A DNA stretch of 64,000 nt. Source: an uncultured Bryobacteraceae bacterium. GTDB taxonomy: Bacteria > Acidobacteriota > Terriglobia > Bryobacterales > Bryobacteraceae. Position 1 is the first letter of the stretch, and every line of letters begins with the position of its first letter. Shown piece after piece: positions 30,846 to 39,242 of this stretch. The notes beneath the pieces are model-generated. The model had not been told where the DNA came from, made no database searches, and worked only from the letters and a program-made list of their open reading frames with translations. The translations under genes were made by a program, and so were the position numbers. Where the stretch lies: NCBI GenBank assembly GCA_937924525.1, contig CALDSU010000018.1, positions 1 through 64,000 on the forward strand, in the 5' to 3' direction.

Positions 30846-31823
30846 ATGACCGAACCGCTGGTGTTCCTGACCGGCCAGTTTCTCCCGGCCTCGCAAGCGA
30901 AGCTGAACATTTACGACCTCGGCCTGGTGCTGGGAGCGACGTTCACCGACATGGCCCGTACGTTTCGCCACCGGCCCTTCCGGCTGGAGGACCACGTGGA
31001 CCGCCTGCTGCGCTCCGCCCGTTACGGCGGGATTCCGCTGCCGTATGGCCGCGCGGAATTGCTGGACATCACCGCGCGCGTCGTGGCCCACAACGCCAAG
31101 CTGATCGGCGCGGACGACGACTTGGCCATCGTCTACTTCGTCACGCCGGGCGAAAACCTGCTGTACGCTGGCAGTTCCGCCTCCATGGCGCCGCCGCATC
31201 CCACGGTCTGCGTCCACACCTTCCGGCTGCCGTTCGAAGCTTGGCGGCATCTGTTCGAGGAGGGCGTGCATGTGGTGACGCCCTCCATCCGGCACGTGCC
31301 GCCGGAGTGTGTGGATCCGAAAACCAAAAACCGCAGCCGCCTGCACTGGTTCCTGGCCGACCAGCAGACGCGCCTGGTGGACCCGCGGGCGGTCTCCTTG
31401 CTGTTGGATCTACAAGGAAACCTCACCGAATGCGCAGGGTCGAATTTCGTGCTGCTCAAAGACCGCGTGATCTATTCGCCCGAGCGGCGGAACATCCTGT
31501 GGGGCATCAGCCTGGACACGGTGGCGCAACTGGCGCCGGCAGCCGGCCTGGGATTTGAAACCCGCGACCTCCAGGTCTACGACGTGGTGAACGCCGACGA
31601 AGCCTGGCTGACCACCACGCCGTACTGCGTTGCGCCCTGCACCAAGATCAATGGCATTCCTATCGGCGATGGCAAGCCGGGAGCGGCGTGGCGGCGGATC
31701 ATGGAACTGTGGAGCGCCCGCGTGGGCATGGACGTCACCGCGCAGGTGCTGGGTTCCTACCCCGCGCGGGGCATCTCTCCAGGTGAGGTGCTCCCCGTGG
31801 CGACAACCGATGGTCCCACGTAG
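30846..31823 (+). CDS. PLP-dependent class IV aminotransferase (BCAT/D-amino acid/ADC lyase group)
   Basis: This 325-residue cytoplasmic enzyme has fold type IV features: NIYDLGLVLGATFTDMARTF near the start, the lysine region DPKTKNRSRLHW that holds the PLP Schiff base, LTECAGSNFVLL, and TTTPYCVAPCTKING. It could be a branched-chain or D-amino acid aminotransferase or an aminodeoxychorismate lyase; the sequence alone does not decide. I prefer the ATG at 30846; an in-frame ATG at 30837, with a G-rich run before it, would add three residues. Confidence 0.9.
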   Translation: MTEPLVFLTGQFLPASQAKLNIYDLGLVLGATFTDMARTFRHRPFRLEDHVDRLLRSARYGGIPLPYGRAELLDITARVVAHNAKLIGADDDLAIVYFVTPGENLLYAGSSASMAPPHPTVCVHTFRLPFEAWRHLFEEGVHVVTPSIRHVPPECVDPKTKNRSRLHWFLADQQTRLVDPRAVSLLLDLQGNLTECAGSNFVLLKDRVIYSPERRNILWGISLDTVAQLAPAAGLGFETRDLQVYDVVNADEAWLTTTPYCVAPCTKINGIPIGDGKPGAAWRRIMELWSARVGMDVTAQVLGSYPARGISPGEVLPVATTDGPT

Positions 31824-31984
31824 GACGTGAGCAGACTTGCCCGCCGCGCCGACAGGACGCCGCCTCGCCAAATCTTCGAGGCCGCTCTCGCCCCGTGGTC
31901 AAGCCCCGCAGGCGCTCCACCCGCCTCGCCGCCGACCGCACACAGAATCCTTGTTCCTGCGCTCCAAACCCGGTCACGCCAGAT
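31824..31984. other. Convergent gap between aminotransferase and decaheme genes
   Basis: No gene and no strong hairpin with U-tract is visible for either convergent gene. Confidence 0.3.
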
Positions 31985-34006
31985 TCAATTGGCGTGCACC
32001 CTTTCCACGGCGAATCTTTTGCCGGTTCCATGACAGGCGTCACACGACTCGCCGAGATCCGAGGTATTGGTCAACGCGTGCGACGCGGCGTATTTGGAAG
32101 CATGGCAACTCAGGCACGCTGCCGAGGTCGGGGGGGCGGGATTCAGGTATCCGCTAGGATCAACCACCGGCTGGAGTCCTTCCTTGAGAGGAAGCCGTTC
32201 GGACCCGCCGACGTGGCAAGTGCTGCAATTCGCGAGATTGCCCGGATAAGAAACCTGATCGTATGGGCGGTTAGGACCGAAATTAAACTCCTTCTGTAAA
32301 TCCTTGCCGCGGTGGATCCGGTGCATCAGCATGCGGAAATCAATGGATTGACCGTAGCGCGCCGAGATGGTGACCGGGTTGTGGCAATTGACGCAATTGT
32401 CAATTGTGTTGCGGGCCTCCCCATGATAGACAAACGAGCCATGGCAGTGGCGGCATTTCGCCATGGAAACCACCTGCCGCCTTGACTCCACCGGGGATCC
32501 GTCTACCGAGAAGAAGATGGTCTTGTTGGCCCCCCGATCGCGGGCTCTGGTTTCTTTGGCTGTACCAGGAAGGAGCTGGACGTCGTTGCCGCCCTGGATC
32601 GAAACCGAGAAGGTTCCCTTGGCGTCGGACGGAATCGCGTTCTGAAAGGTATAGGCATATTCACCGCTGGAAGATCCTGTCGCCTTTCGGCCGTCTTCCG
32701 ACCAGTATTTCGTGTAGTCGGAGGTCGGCCCCGCGAGGATCAACGAAAGCTGCGACATGGAAGCAACATTGATCGGATTCCCGGATCGGTCCTTGACGGT
32801 GAAAAACACGCTAGGTTTTTTTCCGGCGCTACCGTCGGCCACGCGCGTAAGTTCGAATACCACTCCGGGGAGAGATTTGGAAAGCCTGGGAATCAGATGA
32901 GCGCCCTTAATCGAAACATCGAAATCAAGTTCTCCTTCCGGGGTATGGCAATTGGCGCACTGTCTGTCGGAAACCTGGGGCAAAGAAGCGTGGTTTTCGC
33001 CGGTGGCGAAGTTCACGTCGTCATGGCAGGAGCCGCAAGAGCTCCGCGTGGGAAATTTCAGCCAGTGGTCGGCCATCGCCGCCTGGCTGTCAGGCTCATG
33101 ACAGACCGCGCACTCCCGAATGTCGGCCGAATACCGGATCTTCGTGTAATCCTTGCCCCGATAACCAAACTTTCCCCCAGCGACCACGCTGGGCAGGTTC
33201 CGGCTCATATGAATCCGGTGGGTCATCACCGTCATATCCAACGATTCCCCGTTCGGATCAAAGCTGGTGGGGTTATGGCAAAGCAGGCACATCTCCATAC
33301 TGATGCGCCCCGACAGCGTGTGCGTATCAAAACGCATATTGTCGTGGCACTTCCGGCACGTCTGGGTCCGCACGACGTCGCGTGGGTTCCGCACGGGCGA
33401 ACCATCGGGAGTGAAATGGAAGACTGCGTCTGCCTGGTCAATGCCCAAGCCAAACTCCGTCAGATCTCGGGTTGCGAAAACCCCGACCGCATGCGTTGCC
33501 GACCGATCGTAACCGGAGGGCAGTTTTCGCGCATAGGTATACTCATACTCACCTTCGGCAACCTGGACCCAGGTTCCATTGTTTTCCGATGTCGCCTGCT
33601 GGGCAGTCCGGCCTGTTGCCGCGTCCGTCGCCGTCCGATTAATGTAACCGACGTAGTGGGGAGTTGCTTCCTTCGTCAAATAGGCAACCAGCATCCCAGG
33701 ACGGCCCGCGCGCAACGCGCCGGGAGTGGTGACTCCATCCTTGTCCAGGGGTAGGCCCCTCGGATCCTGGAAGCGGACCCTCACCTTCACCGTTCCGTCC
33801 GGCGCCGCTTGCGCGTCCAAAATCTTGATCTCCAGCCCCGGCCGGACGAAGTTGACCAGTTGCTCATCAACGAAAGCAGCCATTCGGCTGGAGATGCGAC
33901 CACCCGTTCCATCGGGGGAGCCGCTCCAAGCCCAACCCCCTACCGCGACGCACAACATGGCTGCGAACCAGGAAAGCGACCACCACCTGGGAATCGGATC
34001 ACGCAT
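31985..34006 (-). CDS. Decaheme c-type cytochrome of the OmcA/MtrC type
   Basis: This 673-residue exported protein has a signal or anchor segment (WWSLSWFAAMLCVAVGGWAW). Two similar halves each combine a beta-sandwich domain with a pentaheme group. I count ten CxxCH motifs: CRKCH, CLLCH, CAVCH, CGSCH, CANCH, then CRHCH, CVNCH, CSTCH, CLSCH, CDACH. Conserved distal histidines occur in MTVMTHRIHMSRNLP and FRMLMHRIHRGKDL. The layout is that of outer-surface OmcA/MtrC cytochromes, which pass electrons to metals or other extracellular acceptors. No lipobox is clear. The GAGGAG Shine-Dalgarno 8 bases before the ATG at 34006 fixes the start. It is a likely client of the ccm operon in this window. 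Confidence 0.93.
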   Translation of the reverse strand: MRDPIPRWWSLSWFAAMLCVAVGGWAWSGSPDGTGGRISSRMAAFVDEQLVNFVRPGLEIKILDAQAAPDGTVKVRVRFQDPRGLPLDKDGVTTPGALRAGRPGMLVAYLTKEATPHYVGYINRTATDAATGRTAQQATSENNGTWVQVAEGEYEYTYARKLPSGYDRSATHAVGVFATRDLTEFGLGIDQADAVFHFTPDGSPVRNPRDVVRTQTCRKCHDNMRFDTHTLSGRISMEMCLLCHNPTSFDPNGESLDMTVMTHRIHMSRNLPSVVAGGKFGYRGKDYTKIRYSADIRECAVCHEPDSQAAMADHWLKFPTRSSCGSCHDDVNFATGENHASLPQVSDRQCANCHTPEGELDFDVSIKGAHLIPRLSKSLPGVVFELTRVADGSAGKKPSVFFTVKDRSGNPINVASMSQLSLILAGPTSDYTKYWSEDGRKATGSSSGEYAYTFQNAIPSDAKGTFSVSIQGGNDVQLLPGTAKETRARDRGANKTIFFSVDGSPVESRRQVVSMAKCRHCHGSFVYHGEARNTIDNCVNCHNPVTISARYGQSIDFRMLMHRIHRGKDLQKEFNFGPNRPYDQVSYPGNLANCSTCHVGGSERLPLKEGLQPVVDPSGYLNPAPPTSAACLSCHASKYAASHALTNTSDLGESCDACHGTGKRFAVERVHAN

Positions 34007-34052
34007 TATTTCAACTCCTCGACCGCTGAACCATCGCAAGTCGCAGGTAACT

Positions 34053-34082
34053 ACCTTGCCAAATCGCGGGATGAGGCAAGGT
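34053..34082. promoter_or_regulatory. 8-bp inverted repeat upstream of the decaheme cytochrome
   Basis: ACCTTGCC (34053-34060) and GGCAAGGT (34075-34082) are perfect inverted copies 14 bases apart, 47-76 bases before the start codon. It may be an operator or a leader hairpin; the regulator is unknown. Confidence 0.35.
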
Positions 34083-34480
34083 GGCGGTTTTCGGCACAAC
34101 TTTGGGAAGTGCTGGGCCTCTCTGGGCAAGAAAGTCACTGGGTTCTTTGACGCTCGACGACTGCGGGGAGAGCTATCTGCCCCACCATCGTTTGTTTCCG
34201 TTCTGAACCGTCTCAGGCTCGAGGCGTCGCACTTGGTCTCTGGGGAGCATTGCTGGACACGCCGCACCTTGCAGTTGACGCGGCTGGCGCGAAGCGGCCC
34301 GGCAGGGCAGGCCGCCGCCGGCGAGCGTCCCGGCGTCGCCCCACACGGCCGCGCGAATCGCTTCCCAGCCGAGGAAGTGGGCGGGCGACCCGGGCGGCGC
34401 CGGCACGTGCGCCATGCCCACCACAGGCTTCCGATGAGGAGATGTCCACAAGATTTTTCCAGCATCGCGGACCCTGCAGT
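34083..34480. other. Divergent intergenic region between the cytochrome and PpiC genes
   Basis: No gene is supported. Open frames here have no start signals. Apart from the inverted repeat at its left end I see no terminator, riboswitch or repeat. Confidence 0.35.
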
Positions 34481-34486
34481 TACACT
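34481..34486 (+). promoter_or_regulatory. -10-like TACACT six bases before the PpiC gene
   Basis: The hexamer is followed by GAAGAA and the ATG at 34493. It decides the start against an 81-codon extension and suggests leaderless transcription. Confidence 0.45.
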
Positions 34487-34492
34487 GAAGAA

Positions 34493-35458
34493 ATGCATCA
34501 ACCGCTTTTGCGCTGTTTCCTGCCGGTGTGGGCCGCAAGTCTCGCTCTGGCCCAAGCCCCCGCCCCGGCGGCGAATCCAGCCCCGCCCGCGCCCGCCCCC
34601 GCCCCAGCGGCAGCGCCGGCGCCCGCCCCTGACCATGTGGTCATTTCCATTGGTGAGGAACGGATCACGGTCGCGCAGTTCGAGGCCCTGATCAACTCAC
34701 TGCCCGAGCAGTACCGCGCCATGGCGCGCGGCCCCGCCAAACGCCAGTTCGCCGAGCAGTTGGTCGCCATCAAGACCCTGGCCCAGGAGGCGCGCAAGCG
34801 GAAGCTGGATCAAAGTGAATCCTACCGCCGGCAGCTTGCGTTCCAGGAGGAAAACCTGCTCGCCGGGGCTCTATTCCAGAACTTGACCGATTCGATCCAG
34901 GTAGACGAAGCGGCGGCGCGCAATTACTACGAGCAGCACAAAGGCGAGTATGAATCGGTGAAAGCCCGCCACGTTCTGGTGCGGTTCAAGGGTTCACCCG
35001 TACCCCTCAAACAGGGCCGGGAGGAACTGACCGAGGAACAAGCGCTGGCCCGGGTCCAGGAACTGCGCAAACGGTTGCTGGCCGGCGAGGACTTCGCCGC
35101 GGTGGCCAAGGCGGAGTCCGACGACGCAACCTCGGCCGGCAACGGCGGCGACCTTGGCAATTTCCGCCGCGGCCAGATGGTGCCCGCGTTTGATGCGGCC
35201 GTGTTCTCCCTGCCCCTACGGCAAATCAGCGAGCCGGTGAAGACGCAGTTCGGGTTTCACCTGATCCGCGTGGAAGACCGCAGCGCACAATCATTTGAGG
35301 AAGTGCGCGGGGACGTGGACAAGAAAGTGAGGCCGGAGGCGGTGAAAGCGGAACTGGAAAATCTGCGCCGCGCGGCCAAGATCACGCTCGATGAAAATTT
35401 CTTCGGCGCGGCCCCTCCGATGCCCATGAACCCCGCTGCCGCCCCCGCGCGCCGGTAA
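34493..35458 (+). CDS. Secreted parvulin-type peptidyl-prolyl isomerase/foldase
   Basis: This 321-residue protein has a signal peptide (about 1-20), a long Ala/Pro linker, a SurA/PrsA-like N-terminal helical domain (about 45-150) and a rotamase domain (about 160-270). The parvulin core is recognisable as [29 protein letters not shown], and [14 protein letters not shown]. It should help fold proteins in the periplasm, possibly outer-membrane barrels such as the receptors in this window. The tail is Pro/Ala-rich. Confidence 0.92.
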   Translation: MHQPLLRCFLPVWAASLALAQAPAPAANPAPPAPAPAPAAAPAPAPDHVVISIGEERITVAQFEALINSLPEQYRAMARGPAKRQFAEQLVAIKTLAQEARKRKLDQSESYRRQLAFQEENLLAGALFQNLTDSIQVDEAAARNYYEQHKGEYESVKARHVLVRFKGSPVPLKQGREELTEEQALARVQELRKRLLAGEDFAAVAKAESDDATSAGNGGDLGNFRRGQMVPAFDAAVFSLPLRQISEPVKTQFGFHLIRVEDRSAQSFEEVRGDVDKKVRPEAVKAELENLRRAAKITLDENFFGAAPPMPMNPAAAPARR

Positions 35459-35495
35459 GACGGTCTGTTAACCAAGGCCGCAGTCCGACGGGCAC

Positions 35496-36293
35496 TCACG
35501 AGTTCGGTTTCAGGCGCCAACGCGAATCGGCGAACTCGGCGCGCTGCTCGTTCCAGGTCCCATACTTCCCGGCCGTCTGTCCGCCATCCACCAGCAGGGT
35601 GGCGCCGGTGATGTAGGAGGCATAGGCGGAGGCCAGGAACGCGATGGCGTGCGCGATCTCTTCCGTTTCCGCGCCGCGGCCCAGAGGGATCTGGCGGAAG
35701 TAGGCGCGAGCGGCCTCGTCGTCGGCGAAAAGGCCAGTCGTCAGGCGCGTCCTCACCAGCCCGGGGCAGACCGCATTGACGCGGATGCCGTACGGCCCAA
35801 GTTCGTTGGCCGCGGTGTGCAGAATGCCGAGCAGGCCGGATTTGGTCGCGTTGTAGGCGACCAGGCGCGCTTCGCCGTCGAAGGAGTTGGTGGAGGCAGT
35901 CAGCACGATCGCGCCGCGGCGGCGGGGAAGCATGTGCCGGGCCGCGGCCTGCACCGTGAAGAAAGCGCCCGTCAGGTTGACCCGCAGCAGGCGCTCCCAG
36001 ATCTCCGGCGTGGTGTCCAGCAGTTCCGCTTCCTGCGCCGTGCCGGCGTTGGCCACCACGATGTCCACCTCGCCGGCGCGTTGGAAGCCGGTCTCCAACG
36101 ACGCTGGCGAGGTGACGTCCACGGGCAGACCATGGACCCCCAGCGACGCCGCAACCTGGTCCGGTTGCTCCTTTGCGAGATCGAAGATCCACACGTCCGC
36201 GCCGCCCGCGGCCAGCGCCTTGGCCGCCGCCAAACCGATGCCGTTGGCGCCCCCGGTAACCACCGCCCGCAGTCCGCTTACGTCGATCGCCAT
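35496..36293 (-). CDS. Short-chain dehydrogenase/reductase
   Basis: This 265-residue classical SDR has the cofactor site TGGANGIGLAAAKALA, NAGTAQ, a serine in LTASTNSF, the YNATK tyrosine-lysine pair, and the FabG-like end ITGATLLVDGGQTAG. The substrate is unknown. TAGAAC, a weak -10, lies 7 bases before the ATG at 36293 on the minus strand. The 33-residue upstream extension overlaps nothing conserved and was rejected. Confidence 0.9.
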   Translation of the reverse strand: MAIDVSGLRAVVTGGANGIGLAAAKALAAGGADVWIFDLAKEQPDQVAASLGVHGLPVDVTSPASLETGFQRAGEVDIVVANAGTAQEAELLDTTPEIWERLLRVNLTGAFFTVQAAARHMLPRRRGAIVLTASTNSFDGEARLVAYNATKSGLLGILHTAANELGPYGIRVNAVCPGLVRTRLTTGLFADDEAARAYFRQIPLGRGAETEEIAHAIAFLASAYASYITGATLLVDGGQTAGKYGTWNEQRAEFADSRWRLKPNS

Positions 36294-36300
36294 GCTTTCG

Positions 36301-36306
36301 GTTCTA
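36301..36306 (-). promoter_or_regulatory. Weak -10-like TAGAAC seven bases before the SDR start
   Basis: It matches four of six consensus positions. It is listed because its distance to the start codon is the same as in other genes here. Confidence 0.25.
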
Positions 36307-36339
36307 ACACAGCGCGGCGGGGCGGTTGCGGTGCTGGGC

Positions 36340-36558
36340 CTACTCCACCGGCACGGCGGTGCCTTTCGGTTCCGGGCGGCTGAGCTCTTCAATCCGCCGG
36401 TCGATGAGGCTGCGGATTCCCTTGAGCAGCTCGATGCGAGCCTGCCGGAAATGCTTCCGCGCGTTCTGGGGCATGGCCTGCCGGAGCATTTCGGAGGCCT
36501 GCGGGCCCAGGCCGGCGCAAAAGCAACCCTGCGCTTCCTGCTTTTGTTCTTCCGTCAT
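36340..36558 (-). CDS. Small helical protein coupled to the ArsA-like ATPase
   Basis: This 72-residue protein begins MTEEQKQEAQGCFCAGLGPQ, with a C-x-C pair near residue 13, then a helical basic segment ARKHFRQARIELLKGIRSL and an acidic/proline tail. I do not recognise the family. A GGAGGGG Shine-Dalgarno five bases before the ATG at 36558 decides the start; a GTG at 36564 also overlaps the ATPase stop. Strict coupling suggests it works with the ATPase, perhaps as adaptor or client. Confidence 0.65.
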   Translation of the reverse strand: MTEEQKQEAQGCFCAGLGPQASEMLRQAMPQNARKHFRQARIELLKGIRSLIDRRIEELSRPEPKGTAVPVE

Positions 36559-36560
36559 GA

Positions 36561-37748
36561 TCACCCCTCCATCATCTCCACCGTCAGTATCTGATTTTCC
36601 AGGCGCGCCCGCGAGGGGGTCAGCGCCGACATCGAAGTAGGCAGGCCGATGTGCCGCCGCAAGGCGCCGATCTCCACCACCAGTTCATCGCCCTTCTTGA
36701 ACAAGCCGATTTCGCCCTTGGCGGCGAACGGCAGTTGGATCACCACCTCGTAGCGGCCGTCCGTCTTCTCGAAGCGGTAGGGCGCTTCGGTGCGCGTGAC
36801 CGCCGCCGGGTCCTCCTGGCTGGCGTAGAGCGCCGCGGCCAGCTCCTCCAGGCGCTCGAGCCCGCAGACTTCGTGCGTGAACAGCGGCACGCGCTTGACC
36901 GGCACGGGCGCAAAGTACTTGTCGATCTCGTCCAAAACGCGGGCCTGCGAAGCCTGCCACTCGTTGAAATACGCGTCCACCAAGCCCTGCGGCAGCACGC
37001 GGTTCACCGCGATCTGGTCCACCGTCAGCCCGTGGAGCGAAAAATAGACAAAAGCCCGCTGCGTTTCGCGCAACACCATCTTCTCGGGATTGGTGACCAG
37101 GCGGACGCTGGTGACGCCCGGATCCTCGAGCAATTCGGGGATCCCCTCGAGCTTGCTGAACAGGTCGGCGACGTTGGCGAAGTAGCTGTCGCCAGGCAGT
37201 TCCACCGGCGAAACGCGGTTGGCGAGCGGCCGCACGGCCTTGAGCAGCCCGCGATGGTACGGGAAGATGTGCTTCATGTACCAGTCGAGGGTGGTGGGCA
37301 TGCTGACGAAACGCAGCGACTCGGCGGTCGGCGCGCAGTCCAGCACGATCACGTCGTAGGCGCCCTCCCGCCGGTACTGGTTCACGTACATCATCGCGCT
37401 CAGCTCTTCCATCCCGGGCAGGATGGCCAGTTCTTCGGCCTCGACGCCGCTGATGCCCGTGGTGCGCAGCACGGAAATGACATAGGCGGAGATCTCGCGC
37501 CAATGCTTCTTGATTTCCTGCTGGATGTTGACTTCGTGGATCTGGAGCCGGTCGTTGATCCGGTACGGTTCGCCTGTCTTGCCGTGGAACAGGCTGACTT
37601 CCAGGTCGAAGGAATCCGCCAGGCTGTGCGCCGGATCCACGCTCATGATCATGGTCCGGTAGCCCAGTTTGGCCAGGTGCAAGCCGGTCGCCGCCGCCAG
37701 GCTGGTCTTGCCCACTCCGCCTTTGCCGCTGAACAGCAGGATACGCAT
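36561..37748 (-). CDS. ArsA/Get3-like ATPase with C-terminal HSP20-like domain
   Basis: This 395-residue protein has the deviant Walker A SGKGGVGKTSLAAA near its start, switch I VDPAHSLADSF, and a DCAPTAESLRF switch II region. It is a single ATPase unit rather than the tandem of classical ArsA. The last 90 residues (RFEKTDGRYEVVIQLPFAAK, VVEIGALRRHIGLPTSM) form a small heat-shock-like beta domain known from ArsA-HSP20 proteins. No arsenite pump or ArsR is nearby, so a chaperone or targeting role is more likely than arsenite export. An ATG four codons upstream (37760) is an alternative start. Confidence 0.88.
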   Translation of the reverse strand: MRILLFSGKGGVGKTSLAAATGLHLAKLGYRTMIMSVDPAHSLADSFDLEVSLFHGKTGEPYRINDRLQIHEVNIQQEIKKHWREISAYVISVLRTTGISGVEAEELAILPGMEELSAMMYVNQYRREGAYDVIVLDCAPTAESLRFVSMPTTLDWYMKHIFPYHRGLLKAVRPLANRVSPVELPGDSYFANVADLFSKLEGIPELLEDPGVTSVRLVTNPEKMVLRETQRAFVYFSLHGLTVDQIAVNRVLPQGLVDAYFNEWQASQARVLDEIDKYFAPVPVKRVPLFTHEVCGLERLEELAAALYASQEDPAAVTRTEAPYRFEKTDGRYEVVIQLPFAAKGEIGLFKKGDELVVEIGALRRHIGLPTSMSALTPSRARLENQILTVEMMEG

Positions 37749-37800
37749 CGTCCCTTTCATTGTAGGCGGCTGGGGGGTGCGGGCGCGCCGGGAGAGGACG

Positions 37801-38256
37801 CTACATTTCGCTGGCGAAGTATTCCGCCTGGAGCCAGTCGAGCGGCGGCGAGATCTGCATCAGTTCGCGCAGGCGCTCGAGGCTGCGGGGCAGCAGGAAG
37901 GTGACGGCGCAGGGAGGCCCGAGGACGGAGGGCAGATCGACGGGTTCCCGCCACATGCGCGCGGCCTGCCTTGCGCACGCGCTCAGCAGCCTCCGCCCGG
38001 GCGGGCGGGCGAGCATGGCGCAGAGCAGCAGCGGCTCGCCGAGATAGAGGAACTCCGCCCGTGCGGCGGCGGCGCGCCGGTCCCAGGCGAGGAGGAACCC
38101 TGCGAGCGCGGCGTCGTATTCCTCCAGGCGGACGCTCCGGCGGGCCTGCGTGACGACTCCGCGGAAGTCGATGCGCGCGCCGGCCAGCACCCGCAGGCTT
38201 TCCCGTTCCAGGATCCGGTAGAAGCGGGGCTTCACCGTACAGTCGGTGAACGTCAT
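37801..38256 (-). CDS. Unrecognised 151-residue protein
   Basis: The protein begins MTFTDCTVKPRFYRILERES and ends SPPLDWLQAEYFASEM. It is rich in Arg, Leu and Ala, appears mostly helical, and has no signal peptide or membrane span. I see no known motif. AAGGGAA lies five bases before the ATG, which supports this start over upstream codons in the same frame. It lies 53 bases upstream of the ATPase gene on the same strand and may be co-transcribed with it. Confidence 0.55.
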   Translation of the reverse strand: MTFTDCTVKPRFYRILERESLRVLAGARIDFRGVVTQARRSVRLEEYDAALAGFLLAWDRRAAAARAEFLYLGEPLLLCAMLARPPGRRLLSACARQAARMWREPVDLPSVLGPPCAVTFLLPRSLERLRELMQISPPLDWLQAEYFASEM

Positions 38257-38437
38257 CGCGGTTCCCTTCCGGCCGCGCCGAACCGGCGTGTCCACTGTCC
38301 TCATCGGCGCAGGACGCCCCGCCGCGGCCAGCGCGGATGGCCAGCAAGTACTGGGACTCCCGGAGGGGCGTGTTACTGTGACTAAGGAGCGAGCGCCTGG
38401 CCGCAACGGGCCGCGCGAAGCCCGAACGCTACGGCGC

Positions 38438-39202
38438 ATGATACGAACACTTCTCACGGCCGGAGCGCTGGCGGCGGGCATGGCCTGCCTGGCCGCCGCG
38501 CAGCAGGCCCCGACGCTCCGTCATCGCGTGGTGAACACGTTTCCGCACGATATCCGCGCGTTTACGCAGGGCCTTGCCTACCACGACGGATACCTGTACG
38601 AAGGGACCGGCAATTACGGCCGCTCCAGCGTTCGTAAGGTCCAGGTCGAGACTGGCAAGGTACTCCAGCGCACCGACCTGCCTGCCCAGTATTTCGGCGA
38701 GGGCATCACCATCTTCGGCGAAAAGCTGATCCAACTCACCTGGCAGACCCGGATCGCGTTCGTCTACGACCTCCGCACCCTGAAACAGACCGGCAGTTTC
38801 GTCTATCCAACCGAAGGCTGGGGACTTACTCACGACGGCAAACGCCTGATTATGAGCGATGGGTCGGCCACCCTCTATTTCCGCGATCCGCTGACGTTTC
38901 GGGAAACCGGGCGGCTGGAAGTCCGGGAAGGCCGTCAATCGCTTCCGAACCTGAACGAACTTGAGTTCGTCAAGGGAGAGATCTGGGCCAACGTGTGGCA
39001 AAGCGAGCGCATCGCGCGGATTTCTCCCCGGACCGGGCAGGTGCTCTCCTGGGTGGGTTTGCAGGGGCTCCGCGACCAGGTGCTGCGTGAGAACCCGTAC
39101 GCCGACGTGCTCAACGGCATCGCCTGGGACCCCAAGCGCGACCGCCTGTTCGTAACCGGCAAATGGTGGACCAAGCTGTTCGAGATCCAGGTGGTGAAGT
39201 AG
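38438..39202 (+). CDS. Secreted glutaminyl-peptide cyclotransferase (plant/bacterial type)
   Basis: This 254-residue protein has a signal peptide (about 1-22) and a five-bladed beta-propeller typical of plant-type glutaminyl cyclases. Family features include VVNTFPHDIRAFTQGLAYHD, LYEGTGNYGRSSVRKV, NELEFVKGEIWANVW and VLNGIAWDPKRDRLFVTGK. It converts N-terminal glutamine to pyroglutamate on exported peptides. The length fits well. It is followed 40 bases later by the M81 peptidase on the same strand. Confidence 0.93.
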   Translation: MIRTLLTAGALAAGMACLAAAQQAPTLRHRVVNTFPHDIRAFTQGLAYHDGYLYEGTGNYGRSSVRKVQVETGKVLQRTDLPAQYFGEGITIFGEKLIQLTWQTRIAFVYDLRTLKQTGSFVYPTEGWGLTHDGKRLIMSDGSATLYFRDPLTFRETGRLEVREGRQSLPNLNELEFVKGEIWANVWQSERIARISPRTGQVLSWVGLQGLRDQVLRENPYADVLNGIAWDPKRDRLFVTGKWWTKLFEIQVVK

Positions 39203-39227
39203 CCGCGGCGCCGGGTCTCCTTTGACG

Positions 39228-39233
39228 TAAACT
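39228..39233 (+). promoter_or_regulatory. -10-like TAAACT nine bases before the M81 peptidase gene
   Basis: The hexamer is followed by GAGGATGCC and the ATG at 39243. It suggests a near-leaderless transcript. Confidence 0.35.
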
Positions 39234-39242
39234 GAGGATGCC

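Noticed and set aside
34046-34062. Sigma-54-like element upstream of the decaheme cytochrome on the minus strand
   Set aside because: It reads TTGGCAAGGTAGTTACC, so the essential GC at -12 is AC and a second position also fails. It coincides with the inverted repeat instead.
36561-37748. Arsenite resistance operon
   Set aside because: No ArsB/Acr3, ArsR or ArsC is near. The ATPase is of the single-domain HSP20 type, which is not tied to arsenite export.
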